Shown: piece by piece, positions 9,738 through 19,052 of the stretch
Layout: every line of letters begins with the position of its first letter
Numbering within the stretch: position 1 is the first letter of the stretch
The notes under the pieces: model-generated
Told to the model about the DNA's origin: nothing
Databases searched by the model: none
What the model saw: the letters and a program-made list of their open reading frames with translations, nothing else
Source: Haemophilus parainfluenzae
GTDB lineage: Bacteria > Pseudomonadota > Gammaproteobacteria > Enterobacterales > Pasteurellaceae
Assembly (NCBI RefSeq): GCF_003252755.1
Contig: NZ_QEPT01000003.1
Location: 62,001 to 126,000 of the forward strand
Direction: 5' to 3'
DNA: 64,000 bases
Made by a program: the position numbers and the translations under genes

Positions 9738-9779
9738 AAAAGTGCGGTCAAATTTATCATTAATTTTGACCGCACTTTT
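9738..9779. terminator. Uptake-signal dyad terminator between xerD and glycerate kinase gene
   Basis: A 15-bp perfect inverted repeat is built from two opposed uptake cores (AAAAGTGCGGTCAAA and its complement). It lies between convergent genes and can end transcription from both sides. Confidence 0.85.
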
Positions 9780-9790
9780 GTATGAAAAGG

Positions 9791-10921
9791 TTATTTCAAT
9801 GATAGCAATCTCGCCACATTTTGAGCTGTTGAGATTAAATTCTGCTCGCCCTGTTTGAGAATTGTCGGTAAATCACCCAGATTACGAATAATTGGAAACA
9901 CCACATCAATGCCATGTTCATACACCACGTCATAATCCTCACGCAAACAACCTACAATCGCAATGACAGGCTTATTAAATTGTTTCGCCGTGCGCGCCAC
10001 ACCGATTGGGGTCTTACCTAAGATACTTTGTGCATCCATACGGCCTTCACCAGTAATCACTAAATCAGCCTCTTTAACCTGCTCAGCGAGTTTCAAATTA
10101 TCTAACACGATCTGCACACCGGCTTTCAGTTGCACATTAGGTAAGAGCAATAAACCACCACCCATACCACCGGCCGCACCCGCACCAGGTTGATCTTGAA
10201 TTTTTTTACCACAATCCCGCTCGACAATTTCGGCGAAATGGGCTAACGCAGTATCGAGTTCCTTCACCATCTCAGGCGTCGCACCTTTTTGAGGGCCAAA
10301 AATTGCAGAGGCACCTCGTTCACCACAAAGTGGATTATTCACATCACAAGCCACTTCGATTTGTACGTGTTGCAATCGAGGATCTAAATCAACCTGTTGA
10401 ATTTCAGCAAGATTAGATAATGCTGCACCACCAAAGCCAATGAATTGCCCATTTTTATCCAATAAACGTAAGCCTAATGCTTGCAGCATACCCGCACCAC
10501 CGTCATTTGTGGCACTCCCACCAATCCCTAAAATGATATGTTGTACGCCAAGATCTAGGGCTTGCTTAATCAGCTCACCCGTACCAAAACTGGTGGTTTG
10601 ACAAGGATTACGTTTATCCATCGGGACAAGATGCAATCCCGATGCTGCAGCCATTTCAATAATCGCCGTTTTACCATCGCCCGATAAACCGAAAAAGCTT
10701 TTTACTTGGTTGCCTAACGGTGCAGTGACTTCTGCCTCAATTAAGCGCCCCCGAGTGGCATCTACCAAAGATTGTACGGTTCCCTCTCCCCCATCTGCCA
10801 TTGGTAATTTCACATATTCAGCATTTGGGAAAATACGTTTAAAACCCGTTTCAATCGCATTAGCCACTTCAAGTGCGGTTAAACTTTCTTTAAATGAATC
10901 AGGCGCAATGACAATTTTCAT
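9791..10921 (-). CDS. glxK: Glycerate 2-kinase (GarK/GlxK family)
   Basis: This 376-residue enzyme phosphorylates D-glycerate with ATP; family members in enterobacteria (GarK, GlxK) give 2-phosphoglycerate. It starts MKIVIAPDSFKESL, the family signature, and has GGSATNDGGAGMLQAL in the middle and ITGEGRMDAQS near the C-terminus. The start at 10921 is chosen over one six codons upstream because GGAGAG lies just before it. It overlaps the end of the gntP-family permease gene, so import and phosphorylation are co-expressed. Confidence 0.93.
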   Translation of the reverse strand: MKIVIAPDSFKESLTALEVANAIETGFKRIFPNAEYVKLPMADGGEGTVQSLVDATRGRLIEAEVTAPLGNQVKSFFGLSGDGKTAIIEMAAASGLHLVPMDKRNPCQTTSFGTGELIKQALDLGVQHIILGIGGSATNDGGAGMLQALGLRLLDKNGQFIGFGGAALSNLAEIQQVDLDPRLQHVQIEVACDVNNPLCGERGASAIFGPQKGATPEMVKELDTALAHFAEIVERDCGKKIQDQPGAGAAGGMGGGLLLLPNVQLKAGVQIVLDNLKLAEQVKEADLVITGEGRMDAQSILGKTPIGVARTAKQFNKPVIAIVGCLREDYDVVYEHGIDVVFPIIRNLGDLPTILKQGEQNLISTAQNVARLLSLK

Positions 10922-10935
10922 ACACTCTCCTGACA

Positions 10936-12192
10936 TCAATAAAACACACCGAAAATGAGCGTAGAAACGGCGGTCATAAGCAAACCGATCGCACTTTCAT
11001 AAGGAATCAGTTTTAAGCGTTCTTTCATATTCATATTCACACTGCCGCCAGTCGCATGGAAGAAAGAACCGTGTGGCATATTGTCGAATACGATCGCCCC
11101 TGCGTGGATCATGGCAGCCGCCGCAAGGCTGCTTACCCCCAGTTCTAATAATGTTGAGCTAAATACATTGGATGCGACTGCCGTGCCTGCCGTCGTTGAT
11201 GCCGTCGCAAGAGACATCAATACACCAGAAATTGGCGCGAGAATATAAGGAGGCAAACCAGAATGTTTTAAGCCTTCGATTAGCACATCTTTCATACCTG
11301 AGTTACCAATAATGCCCGCTAAAGCCCCCGTACCGAGCAACATAATCGCCACCGGTGCCATTTTGCCTAAGCCACTAATCGCATAGCTATTCGCGTGGCG
11401 AAGTTTTCCCATACATAACGCACCAATTAAACCACCTAGAGGTAATGCAATGAGAGGATCGACTTTAATGTCCGCCAATGGACGCAGCGCCAGTAATAAG
11501 ATGGCCACTAATGGTGCAGCAAGTGCGGTCAAAAATGAGGGTAAATGTTGAGTATCAACGACAACGCTCTCTTGTGCGGATACAAAAGAGCCTTTGTTTT
11601 TTAAACGTTTTGCTAAGAAGTAGGTTAAGACTAATCCAAAGATCCCAGGGATAATCCCCGCCACCATTACCGATGTTAAAGGCAGATGAAAGGTATCTGC
11701 GGCAGCAATCGCATTGGGATTCGGCGACATCAAGTTTCCTGCTTTACCCCCACCAATCATCGCCAATAAAACGGCTGATTTTGATAAATTGGTGCGACGA
11801 GCTAACGCGAGCGCAATCGGGGAAACCGTAATAACAGCCACATCAATAAACACGCCAACAGCGGTTAAAATTAATGTGGCTAAGGCTAAAGCCAATAACG
11901 CTCTTGCTTCACCAAGTTTATGTGTAATAGTTTCGGCAATCGTGCTGGCCGCCCCCGATTCAATGAGCACTCCTGCCAATACACCCGCCGCTAAAATTCG
12001 CATGACGGCTGTTGTAATTCCTTGCGCCCCTCCGATCATTAAGTTCACTGTTTCGGATAAATCTGCACCACCAACTAGCCCGCCTATCAAAGCCCCCGTC
12101 AACATGCCATAGACTGGCGAGACTTTTTTCAAAATGAGAAAAATGGCCACAATAAGCGCAACTAATGCACCGAAAGACGAAACTGCTGTCAT
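10936..12192 (-). CDS. GntP-family permease, probably glycerate
   Basis: This 418-residue polytopic membrane protein of the gluconate:H+ symporter family has repeated glycine-rich helices and conserved stretches such as GGGKAGNLMSPNPNA and MPHGSFFHATGGSVN. Family members import gluconate, fructuronate or glycerate. Coupling with a glycerate kinase that overlaps its end points to D-glycerate. In H. influenzae the same pair is, as I recall, next to a sugar-diacid regulator gene; none is present here. Confidence 0.85.
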   Translation of the reverse strand: MTAVSSFGALVALIVAIFLILKKVSPVYGMLTGALIGGLVGGADLSETVNLMIGGAQGITTAVMRILAAGVLAGVLIESGAASTIAETITHKLGEARALLALALATLILTAVGVFIDVAVITVSPIALALARRTNLSKSAVLLAMIGGGKAGNLMSPNPNAIAAADTFHLPLTSVMVAGIIPGIFGLVLTYFLAKRLKNKGSFVSAQESVVVDTQHLPSFLTALAAPLVAILLLALRPLADIKVDPLIALPLGGLIGALCMGKLRHANSYAISGLGKMAPVAIMLLGTGALAGIIGNSGMKDVLIEGLKHSGLPPYILAPISGVLMSLATASTTAGTAVASNVFSSTLLELGVSSLAAAAMIHAGAIVFDNMPHGSFFHATGGSVNMNMKERLKLIPYESAIGLLMTAVSTLIFGVFY

Positions 12193-12211
12193 AAATACCT
12201 ACTTATATCCA

Positions 12212-12226
12212 ATACCGCTGAGGTAT
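12212..12226. promoter_or_regulatory. Palindrome upstream of gntP-family permease gene, possible operator
   Basis: ATACC, five bases and GGTAT form a small dyad 20 bases upstream of the permease start; a further ATACC lies at 12195-12199. Position in the leader or near the -10 suggests an operator, but the regulator is unknown. Confidence 0.25.
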
Positions 12227-12254
12227 ATAAATGTTTGTGTACATTATATAAAAA

Positions 12255-12279
12255 CGGCTTATGTAAAACACATAAGCCG
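12255..12279 (-). terminator. Terminator of dgkA
   Basis: CGGCTTATGT pairs perfectly with ACATAAGCCG across a 5-base loop, and a T run follows on the minus strand. It lies 28 bases after the dgkA stop. Confidence 0.85.
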
Positions 12280-12306
12280 AAATTTTTACTTAAAATTGAC
12301 CGCACT

Positions 12307-12663
12307 TTAAAAAAATAAAATGCTTCCCCAAACCACGACAACGATGCAAAGAGCAATGAATACCGCTGCTGAGCCTTGGTCTTTGGCTCTCCCTGAAAGT
12401 TCATGGCGTTCTGTGCCAATACGATCCACCACCGCTTCAACAGCACTATTTAACAGTTCCACTGCCATCACAAGTAAAACCGATGAAATCATCAGTGCGA
12501 TCTCAATTTTAGTCTCGCCGAGCCAAAATGCGAGCGGAATCAGAATGCACGCAAGAAAACATTCGTGGCGAAATGCAGTTTCATTTTTGAATGCACTCTT
12601 TAAACCTTGCAAGGAATATTTTGTGGAGTTAATTAAATGGGTTAATCCCGTGGTTTTATACAT
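12307..12663 (-). CDS. dgkA: Diacylglycerol kinase
   Basis: This 118-residue integral membrane protein of the small trimeric DgkA type recycles diacylglycerol to phosphatidic acid. It has three membrane helices; the catalytic segment NEXAFR(H)E appears as KNETAFRHE near residues 25-33, and MAVELLNSAVEAVVDRIG is the family signature. It lies 20 bases after relA in the same direction and ends at a strong hairpin, so it is likely the last gene of the relA unit. Confidence 0.95.
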   Translation of the reverse strand: MYKTTGLTHLINSTKYSLQGLKSAFKNETAFRHECFLACILIPLAFWLGETKIEIALMISSVLLVMAVELLNSAVEAVVDRIGTERHELSGRAKDQGSAAVFIALCIVVVVWGSILFF

Positions 12664-12683
12664 AAAAGTTCCTATGTTGTAAT

Positions 12684-14933
12684 CTATAAACGTTTTGCTT
12701 CGATAACGTCGTCTAACTTCGCTAATCTGGCCAGTATTTTACTTAAACTTTCCACATTTTTCAGTTCAATTTCCATATCCATCGTTGCCACTTGTTTTTT
12801 GGTGTCCGCACGGCTTGAAACACCTAGTACACTGACTTTTTCATTCGCCAGCACAGTCGTAATATCGCGTAATAAACCATTACGATCACTCGCCACGATG
12901 CGAATATTAATATGGAAACCTGCCGCGTAATTATCCCCCCAAAGGGCTTCCACCACGCGTTCAGGATGTGCAGCTTGTAATTCAATAAATTGCTCACAAT
13001 CGCAGCGATGAATTGAGATACCACGCCCCATAGTAATGTAGCCCGCGATTGCATCGCCTGGAATAGGTTGGCAACAACGCGCCATATGATGCAGCAAATT
13101 ACCGACACCTTCAACAATCACATAGCCTTTTTTCTGCTGTTGGTCTGCTTTTTGTTGCGCCTTTTGCTGTGCGGTATTCGCACTTTTACTCGCCACATGA
13201 CGGAGAATTTCTTGATCCGCCTCTTCAGCCGTCACTTTAATCAATCGGCTTTGCAAGAAATTCACCAACTGATTTAAACGAATATCCCCGCTACCAATTC
13301 CAGCGTATAAATCTTCGAGATTTTTTAAGTTATAACGAGGTAATGCAACCTGCTCTACTTGTTTTAAACTGATATTCAAACGCGCAAGCTCATTATCTAA
13401 TAGCTCTTTACCCGCAGGAACGTTTTTATCACGATCTTGTTTTTTGAACCACGCTTGAATTTTCGCACGCGCTTTTGACGTATGTGTAAACCCTAAATTA
13501 GGATTTACCCAATCTCGGCTTGGATTCGGATTTTTCTGCGTGATGATATCCACTTGCTCACCCATTTGCAGGTGATAAGTGAATGGCACAATACGTCCCC
13601 CGACTTTCGCCCCAATACAACGGTGACCAATTTCGCTGTGGATCGCATAAGCAAAATCAAGTGGTGTAGAACCCGCCGGTAAATCAACCACTTCACCTTT
13701 TGGCGTAAACACATAGACTCGATCATCAAAGACCTGGCTACGCAATTCCGCCATCACTTCGCCAGAATCCGTAATATCATCTTGCCATGCAAGTAATTTA
13801 CGCAACCAAGTGATTTTTTCTTCGTAAGCAGAAAGGCTACCGGTCGTCCCTTCTTTGTATTTCCAGTGCGCCGCAACCCCAAGTTCAGCATCATCATGCA
13901 TTTGCTGGGTACGAATTTGTACTTCAATCGGCTTACCGCCTTTGCCTAATACCACAGTATGAATGGATTGATAGCCATTCGGTTTTGGATTGGCGACATA
14001 GTCATCAAATTCTTTTGGTAAGTGTTTGAAATGGGTATGTACGATACCAAGCGCGGTATAACAATCTTGCAATTTTTGCACGATAATTCTGACCGCTCTT
14101 ACATCATATAAACCACTGAATTCCAGATGTTTCTTTTGCATTTTTCGCCAAATGCTATAGATGTGTTTTGGACGACCGTAAACCTCAACCTGATCAATAT
14201 TTTCTTTTAAATAACCGGTTAATTCTGTCACAAAATCAGTAATATACTGTTCACGATCTAAACGACGCTCATGCAATAATTTGGCGATATTTCGATATTG
14301 TTCTGGATGCAAATAACGGAAACAGTAATCTTCAAGCTCCCATTTCAATTGACCGATACCTAAACGGTTCGCCAACGGGGCATAAATATTGGAACATTCT
14401 TTGGCAGCCAATACTTTTTCTTCTTCACAAAAGTGATTTTCCGCATTACGAAGAAACGTAATACGTTCAGCAAGTTTAATGATCACGCAACGGAAATCGT
14501 CCACCATCGCAAGGAGCATACGGCGTACATTATCCACTTGAGACGCATTGGCAGAATGGCTGGCGTTGAGCTGACGGATATTATCCATCTCCTCCACACC
14601 TTTAAGCAGTTTGGTGATTTTAGGACCAAAATGTTCCTGAATTTGCTCCCAATCGACAATTTTATTTGCTACTAAGGGGAATAGCATAGCGGTGAGTAAG
14701 CTTTCGCTGTCCATATTCATTTCATGCAGAATTTCCACCATTTCCACGCCGGATTGCAATGTGAGGATTGCATTCTCCATTTGATCGGCATGTTCAGCTA
14801 TTTTGGCTTGGGCATAATACCATGCATCAATCAGAGACTTTTCTACGGGGGCAGCAAGTTTAAGGCTCGAACACCATTGTTCGATCTCAAAATCATGTGG
14901 ATTTGATAAGTGAGAACCACGAACTGCAACCAT
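12684..14933 (-). CDS. relA: (p)ppGpp synthetase I, RelA
   Basis: This 749-residue ribosome-bound enzyme makes (p)ppGpp when uncharged tRNA is in the A site. The hydrolase domain is inactive: the HD metal motif is replaced (TAMLFPLV). The synthetase domain has the EFDD form of the ExDD motif that marks RelA rather than SpoT, followed by NPKPNGYQSIHT. TGS (VYVFTPKGEVVDLPAG) and C-terminal ACT (NIRIVASDRNGLLRDIT) domains are present. The start MVAVRGSHL fits E. coli MVAVRSAHI and has GGGGG upstream; the 12-codon longer reading is rejected. Confidence 0.96.
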   Translation of the reverse strand: MVAVRGSHLSNPHDFEIEQWCSSLKLAAPVEKSLIDAWYYAQAKIAEHADQMENAILTLQSGVEMVEILHEMNMDSESLLTAMLFPLVANKIVDWEQIQEHFGPKITKLLKGVEEMDNIRQLNASHSANASQVDNVRRMLLAMVDDFRCVIIKLAERITFLRNAENHFCEEEKVLAAKECSNIYAPLANRLGIGQLKWELEDYCFRYLHPEQYRNIAKLLHERRLDREQYITDFVTELTGYLKENIDQVEVYGRPKHIYSIWRKMQKKHLEFSGLYDVRAVRIIVQKLQDCYTALGIVHTHFKHLPKEFDDYVANPKPNGYQSIHTVVLGKGGKPIEVQIRTQQMHDDAELGVAAHWKYKEGTTGSLSAYEEKITWLRKLLAWQDDITDSGEVMAELRSQVFDDRVYVFTPKGEVVDLPAGSTPLDFAYAIHSEIGHRCIGAKVGGRIVPFTYHLQMGEQVDIITQKNPNPSRDWVNPNLGFTHTSKARAKIQAWFKKQDRDKNVPAGKELLDNELARLNISLKQVEQVALPRYNLKNLEDLYAGIGSGDIRLNQLVNFLQSRLIKVTAEEADQEILRHVASKSANTAQQKAQQKADQQQKKGYVIVEGVGNLLHHMARCCQPIPGDAIAGYITMGRGISIHRCDCEQFIELQAAHPERVVEALWGDNYAAGFHINIRIVASDRNGLLRDITTVLANEKVSVLGVSSRADTKKQVATMDMEIELKNVESLSKILARLAKLDDVIEAKRL

Positions 14934-15034
14934 AATACCCCCTTGTTGATGAATATGTCTCGGCAACATCCTGTCAGCCGAGTTGTCTTTTTAAGACAAC
15001 AAAAAAGTCTGACTATTCTATCAGAATTTACACC

Positions 15035-16345
15035 TTATTTGATAAATAATGTCACCGACTCCAAATGACTGGTATGTGGGAACATATCAATCATGGCGGT
15101 TTTTATAATGCGGTAGCCAAAAGCGCGAAGAATCTCAGCATCCCGTACTAAGGTTGCGGGATTGCAAGATACATAAAGAATGCTTTCTGCACCCAGCTCA
15201 CATAACGCATTCAGTGCAAAAGCGGCGCCACTGCGAGGCGGATCGAGAAGAATTTTATTGAAATGTTGTTTTGCCCAAAGTTGTTCTAAAAAAGCTTGGT
15301 CTAAATCGGCTTGATAAAATTCAACATTCTCAAGATGGTTAAACTGCGCATTCGCTTGGGCTTTTTTCACCATATCCAAAACACCTTCAATTCCAACCGC
15401 ACTTTTCACGCGTTTGGCTAAAGGCAATGTGAAATTGCCCATGCCGCAGAATAAATCTAAGACATGATCATTCTGATTCAAATCAAGCCAATCTAAAGCA
15501 GTCTCAACCATTTGCTGATTTAGGCGGGTATTCACTTGAATAAAATCGCGGATATCAAAAGATAAACGAATATCGTCCAGAGAATAATAAGGCATTTCAC
15601 CATGCACAAGTTGGATATTTTGATCATCTTGCAGGAATAAATTCACAGCATTTACGCGTGCAAACTCGAGCAACAAAGTGCGGTCAGTTTCGGCTAAATT
15701 TCCTTTATAGCGTAACAACATGGCTACGCCATTATCCGCTGAAACTAATTCAATATGCCCTAATTGTTTCGGGGTTGAATATTGAGCCCAAAGTACGCTC
15801 AATTTGGGGATAAGATGATTAATCGCAGGCTCTGCGACTAAGCATTGCTGAATACTCACTAACTGATTGGAGTTTTTCTGACGAAATCCCAATTTAACAG
15901 TTTTATTTTTAGCACTCCACAGCAAACTTAATCGTACACGACGACGATAGCCCCATTGTTCGCCACAAATCATAGGCATTAATTGTATGGGTTCTGCTTG
16001 CAGTTTACTTAATCGAGAAAAAAGAGCGTTTTCTTTGGTTTTACGCTGCATTTCTACAGGGATATGCTGCCCTTGGCATCCACCACAACGTTCATAATAA
16101 CTGCATTGCGGTTCAACACGCTGACTACTCTTTTGTAGCCACTTTTGTGCAGTGGCTAAACCATATTGACGTTTTTCATCGGTCACTACCGCTTCAACTT
16201 TTTCCGTTGGCAAAGCATTTTCAATGAACCAGGTTTTACCTTGAACTTTGGCGACACCTAACCCTTGATAATCTAAATCCTGAATTTCAGCGACAACTTT
16301 TTGGGTGGTTTTCTGTTTTTTTTGTGGAGCGTAAAGTAAAGCCAT
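15035..16345 (-). CDS. rlmD: 23S rRNA m5U1939 methyltransferase
   Basis: This 436-residue SAM enzyme methylates U1939 of 23S rRNA. A TRAM domain is at the N-terminus; the iron-sulfur cysteines lie in CSYYERCGGCQGQH with a fourth in QQCLVAEP; the SAM-binding motif is DLFCGMGNFTL; the nucleophile Cys394 is in SCNPATL. Codons 7-10 contain a run of eight A residues (about 16315-16322), a possible slippage point but short for phase variation. It lies between relA and recO in the same direction. Confidence 0.95.
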   Translation of the reverse strand: MALLYAPQKKQKTTQKVVAEIQDLDYQGLGVAKVQGKTWFIENALPTEKVEAVVTDEKRQYGLATAQKWLQKSSQRVEPQCSYYERCGGCQGQHIPVEMQRKTKENALFSRLSKLQAEPIQLMPMICGEQWGYRRRVRLSLLWSAKNKTVKLGFRQKNSNQLVSIQQCLVAEPAINHLIPKLSVLWAQYSTPKQLGHIELVSADNGVAMLLRYKGNLAETDRTLLLEFARVNAVNLFLQDDQNIQLVHGEMPYYSLDDIRLSFDIRDFIQVNTRLNQQMVETALDWLDLNQNDHVLDLFCGMGNFTLPLAKRVKSAVGIEGVLDMVKKAQANAQFNHLENVEFYQADLDQAFLEQLWAKQHFNKILLDPPRSGAAFALNALCELGAESILYVSCNPATLVRDAEILRAFGYRIIKTAMIDMFPHTSHLESVTLFIK

Positions 16346-16381
16346 GATGGTGTATTAATCTGTTTGTATCAAAGAAAAGGA

Positions 16382-17086
16382 TTATTTTAAATAAAGCACG
16401 TTTTGCGTAAATAACTCTCGACTTTTCAGCGGCTTATCGCCTAAATAAGGTTTGAGCGCGATTCGAGTAAAGCGCTTTGCTGCTAGCAAGACGGATTCAT
16501 CGGTGAATTCCAAACGGTCAAAAGCAAGCAAATCTCGCCCATAAAAGGTTAAGTTATCTTTCACTAACGAGGCGATAAAACCCTTTTCCGCACGATATTG
16601 GTAAGTCATCGATTCATCTACTGGTAAACCTGATCCTGCACAATGCAGAAAATCAATGCCATAACCTAAGATTTTAAGTAAATGAAATTCAAATAGACGC
16701 AATGTGGGCTCAACCTGTGGTTGAGTGGCTAAGCCTGTTAAGCATTGAAGATAATGCTGAAAAAGTTGTGGATTGGCCGTTTCGGGCTCGATCACTCGAG
16801 TAATCAGCTCATTTACATAAAACCCGCTATATAAAGCCGTTTGCTGCAAAGGCAACGTAATTGCTGCGGGCTCTGCTTTCGTGAGTGTTTTTAATGCGCC
16901 TTTTCCTGACCAACGAAGAAGTAATGGCGTAAAAGGCTGTAAGACAGATTTCCATGCAGAACGTTTCGCACGTGCACCTTTTGCAATAACCGTCAAACGC
17001 CCTGTTTCTTCAGTGAATAAATCCACCAAAAGGCTGGTTTCACTATAAGGACGACGATGTAACACAAAGCCGCGTTGGAGATCCAT
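16382..17086 (-). CDS. recO: DNA repair protein RecO
   Basis: This 234-residue RecFOR mediator helps load RecA onto SSB-coated single-stranded DNA. The N-terminal OB-fold begins [22 protein letters not shown]; the helical C-terminal domain is less conserved. It is of usual length. It sits between rlmD and oapB in the same direction, 7 bases after the oapB stop. Confidence 0.95.
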   Translation of the reverse strand: MDLQRGFVLHRRPYSETSLLVDLFTEETGRLTVIAKGARAKRSAWKSVLQPFTPLLLRWSGKGALKTLTKAEPAAITLPLQQTALYSGFYVNELITRVIEPETANPQLFQHYLQCLTGLATQPQVEPTLRLFEFHLLKILGYGIDFLHCAGSGLPVDESMTYQYRAEKGFIASLVKDNLTFYGRDLLAFDRLEFTDESVLLAAKRFTRIALKPYLGDKPLKSRELFTQNVLYLK

Positions 17087-17093
17087 ACAAGAA

Positions 17094-17501
17094 TTATTTG
17101 CCTGATTTTAATTCACTTGGTTGTTTCACACAGTGTTCTGCGAGCACTTCACCTACGCTAGTTTGTAATTGACTGAAGTCATCACGCTCCTGCCAATACC
17201 AACGAATATTCGCATAATTTCTACCACGTTCAGAAATCACACGAGTCAATTTTTCGGTTACATCATTAAAAGTAACGGTCACCTGACTGAGTGTTTTTTT
17301 ACTTTTCTGTTTTTGCTTCGTATGAACCACACTCACTTCTTTATTGCCTTTACACAAATAAACCGTCGCCGAACCCTTTTGAGATTTTTTATCCACGGTT
17401 TGCACTTTCATTTTCTGTGGTGCGGGGTCGCTTAATTCAACATTTTGTGAACAAGCGGAAAGGCAAAGTGCGGTCAAAATTACGCTTAATTTTTTTAACA
17501 T
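17094..17501 (-). CDS. oapB: Opacity-associated lipoprotein OapB
   Basis: This small lipoprotein (about 135 residues) has signal sequence [17 protein letters not shown] and lipobox LSAC. In H. influenzae, oapB is next to oapA and is needed for OapA-dependent colony opacity. The remainder is basic with a [14 protein letters not shown] stretch that resembles the C-type lysozyme-inhibitor (MliC-like) fold; this is a suggestion only. A 13-codon upstream extension is rejected because the signal peptide begins at this Met. An uptake core lies in the signal-peptide codons (about 17465). Confidence 0.78.
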   Translation of the reverse strand: MLKKLSVILTALCLSACSQNVELSDPAPQKMKVQTVDKKSQKGSATVYLCKGNKEVSVVHTKQKQKSKKTLSQVTVTFNDVTEKLTRVISERGRNYANIRWYWQERDDFSQLQTSVGEVLAEHCVKQPSELKSGK

Positions 17502-17581
17502 GAATTCTATTTCCATCAAGGTTTGTTTATGATTGCTCACTTTTCGAAATGAGCAAGGATAAACAATCTCATCTAGAAAAA

Positions 17582-17599
17582 TGGGCGATTACTCGCCCA
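17582..17599 (-). terminator. Terminator of oapA
   Basis: TGGGCGA pairs with TCGCCCA over a 4-base loop; the minus strand then reads TTTTTC. It lies 8 bases after the oapA stop, so oapB may have its own promoter or depend on read-through. Confidence 0.7.
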
Positions 17600-17606
17600 C
17601 TAAAAA

Positions 17607-18977
17607 TTATTTTTTATATTGATATGAACCATCGGCTTGACGAATGAACTTGCCGCCATTTGATAAACGAAGCTCACTCACTCGACCTTGACTATTCACA
17701 GATACCTGTACTTTATCACCAGGTTTGAAACTGCTTAATGCATTACCTGCACCGCTTGCTTTTGTCATGGCATTCACATCTGAAATATTCAATTTATTAT
17801 CACGGAATACTTGCATCAATGAAACACCTTGCGGCACCGTTAATGTTTTTGTTGCACCTGTTGAAGCGGTTTGTACTGTTGGTTCTGTTGCTTTCACCGC
17901 ATTGTGGGTTGCTGATTTCGCATCCACAATTTGAACCTTACTATCTTTAGTTGCAACCGGTTTCGCTTCTTGAATTTTGCTTGACTCTTTTTTCACGGTT
18001 TGAGTCGGCTGAACTGTCACTTTTTCAGTTACAGGTTTAGGTTGTTTTTTCTCTTGAACCACAGGTGTCTGTTCGCGACGAGGTTCTGCTTTATGCTCAA
18101 TCGTTGCGGTATGTTTTTCTACAGTTGGTTGTACTGTTTTCACGGGTTCTTTAACTGGTGCAGGAGCAACAGCTGGTTGAGTTGCTGGTTGTTGAACAAC
18201 AGTTTGTTGTGCAGGCTCTGCAGGTTGTAATTTCGCAGCATCTGCTTTATCACCTACGTACTCCATGGCTGGAAGTGCATCTGATTTAGCTTCATTTGCG
18301 GCTTGTTCCGTTGTTGCCGGCGCTGCATTGTTATTATTATCTAATACTGTGGTTTCAACCGGTTGAGACTGATCCAATGATTGGAATTGAACCGGAATTT
18401 CATTGCTGTTTTGTTGTTCAAAAGACTCTACCGTATCTGAATTTGGTTTTAAGGTGAAGAAAATGATTAGTAATACCACTAAACCCAAAATCGCAATAAA
18501 TAAACGACGATGTTTTTCTGGTAACATTTGTAAAACCTTCCATTTTTCAGGTGATTTCAAGCTTGCTGCAGCGGCTGGTGCAACGGTTTCTGCTTGAGTT
18601 GTCACGTCTTCCACAACCTCTTCTGTAGGTGAATTTTCAAAAATCACTTTTTCTTCCGCTACGTTTTCTACTTGAACATTTTCAACAGGCTCCTGAGGGC
18701 TGAAAGCACTTGCTTGAGCTACTTGTTCGACATTTTCACTTTGGAATGTTTGAGATGGCGAAAAAGGTTGGCTTGTGGCTGCTCCAAAAGTTGGCTCGCG
18801 ACGAACATGAAATTGCGTATCTGCTTGTTGTTTTTTACCAAATAAACCTTTGGCTTTATCAAAAATTGAGCCACTTTGTTGAATCGTTTTTCTTGGTGTC
18901 ACAGAGTCAGAGTGATTAAATCCTAAATCTAATTCATTTTGCGATGAATTGTCGTTAGGTTGATTTTTATTATCCAC
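17607..18977 (-). CDS. oapA: Opacity-associated protein OapA, LysM-like
   Basis: This 456-residue inner-membrane-anchored protein has a cytoplasmic N-terminal part, a conserved OapA motif with a membrane helix (WKVLQMLPEKHRRLF then hydrophobic, about residues 146-180), a long low-complexity linker rich in Pro, Gln, Val, Thr and Lys, and a C-terminal LysM-like OapA domain starting LTVPQGVSLMQVFRDN. In H. influenzae OapA affects colony opacity, cell-surface integrity and adherence; the LysM-like domain is related to the YtfB cell-division protein family. The linker is slightly longer than I recall for H. influenzae. Confidence 0.9.
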   Translation of the reverse strand: MDNKNQPNDNSSQNELDLGFNHSDSVTPRKTIQQSGSIFDKAKGLFGKKQQADTQFHVRREPTFGAATSQPFSPSQTFQSENVEQVAQASAFSPQEPVENVQVENVAEEKVIFENSPTEEVVEDVTTQAETVAPAAAASLKSPEKWKVLQMLPEKHRRLFIAILGLVVLLIIFFTLKPNSDTVESFEQQNSNEIPVQFQSLDQSQPVETTVLDNNNNAAPATTEQAANEAKSDALPAMEYVGDKADAAKLQPAEPAQQTVVQQPATQPAVAPAPVKEPVKTVQPTVEKHTATIEHKAEPRREQTPVVQEKKQPKPVTEKVTVQPTQTVKKESSKIQEAKPVATKDSKVQIVDAKSATHNAVKATEPTVQTASTGATKTLTVPQGVSLMQVFRDNKLNISDVNAMTKASGAGNALSSFKPGDKVQVSVNSQGRVSELRLSNGGKFIRQADGSYQYKK

Positions 18978-19052
18978 GGTATTACCTCGATTTGCTAAAC
19001 TAAAGATCGCATAAAAAGTGCGGTGAAAAATTGGATCGTATTTTATCGGATC

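Noticed and set aside
16315-16322. A8/T8 run in the rlmD start region as a phase-variation switch
   Set aside because: Eight residues is short for reversible slippage and rlmD is a housekeeping gene; a similar A8 run in fucR (31189-31196) is equally likely to be chance in an AT-rich genome.
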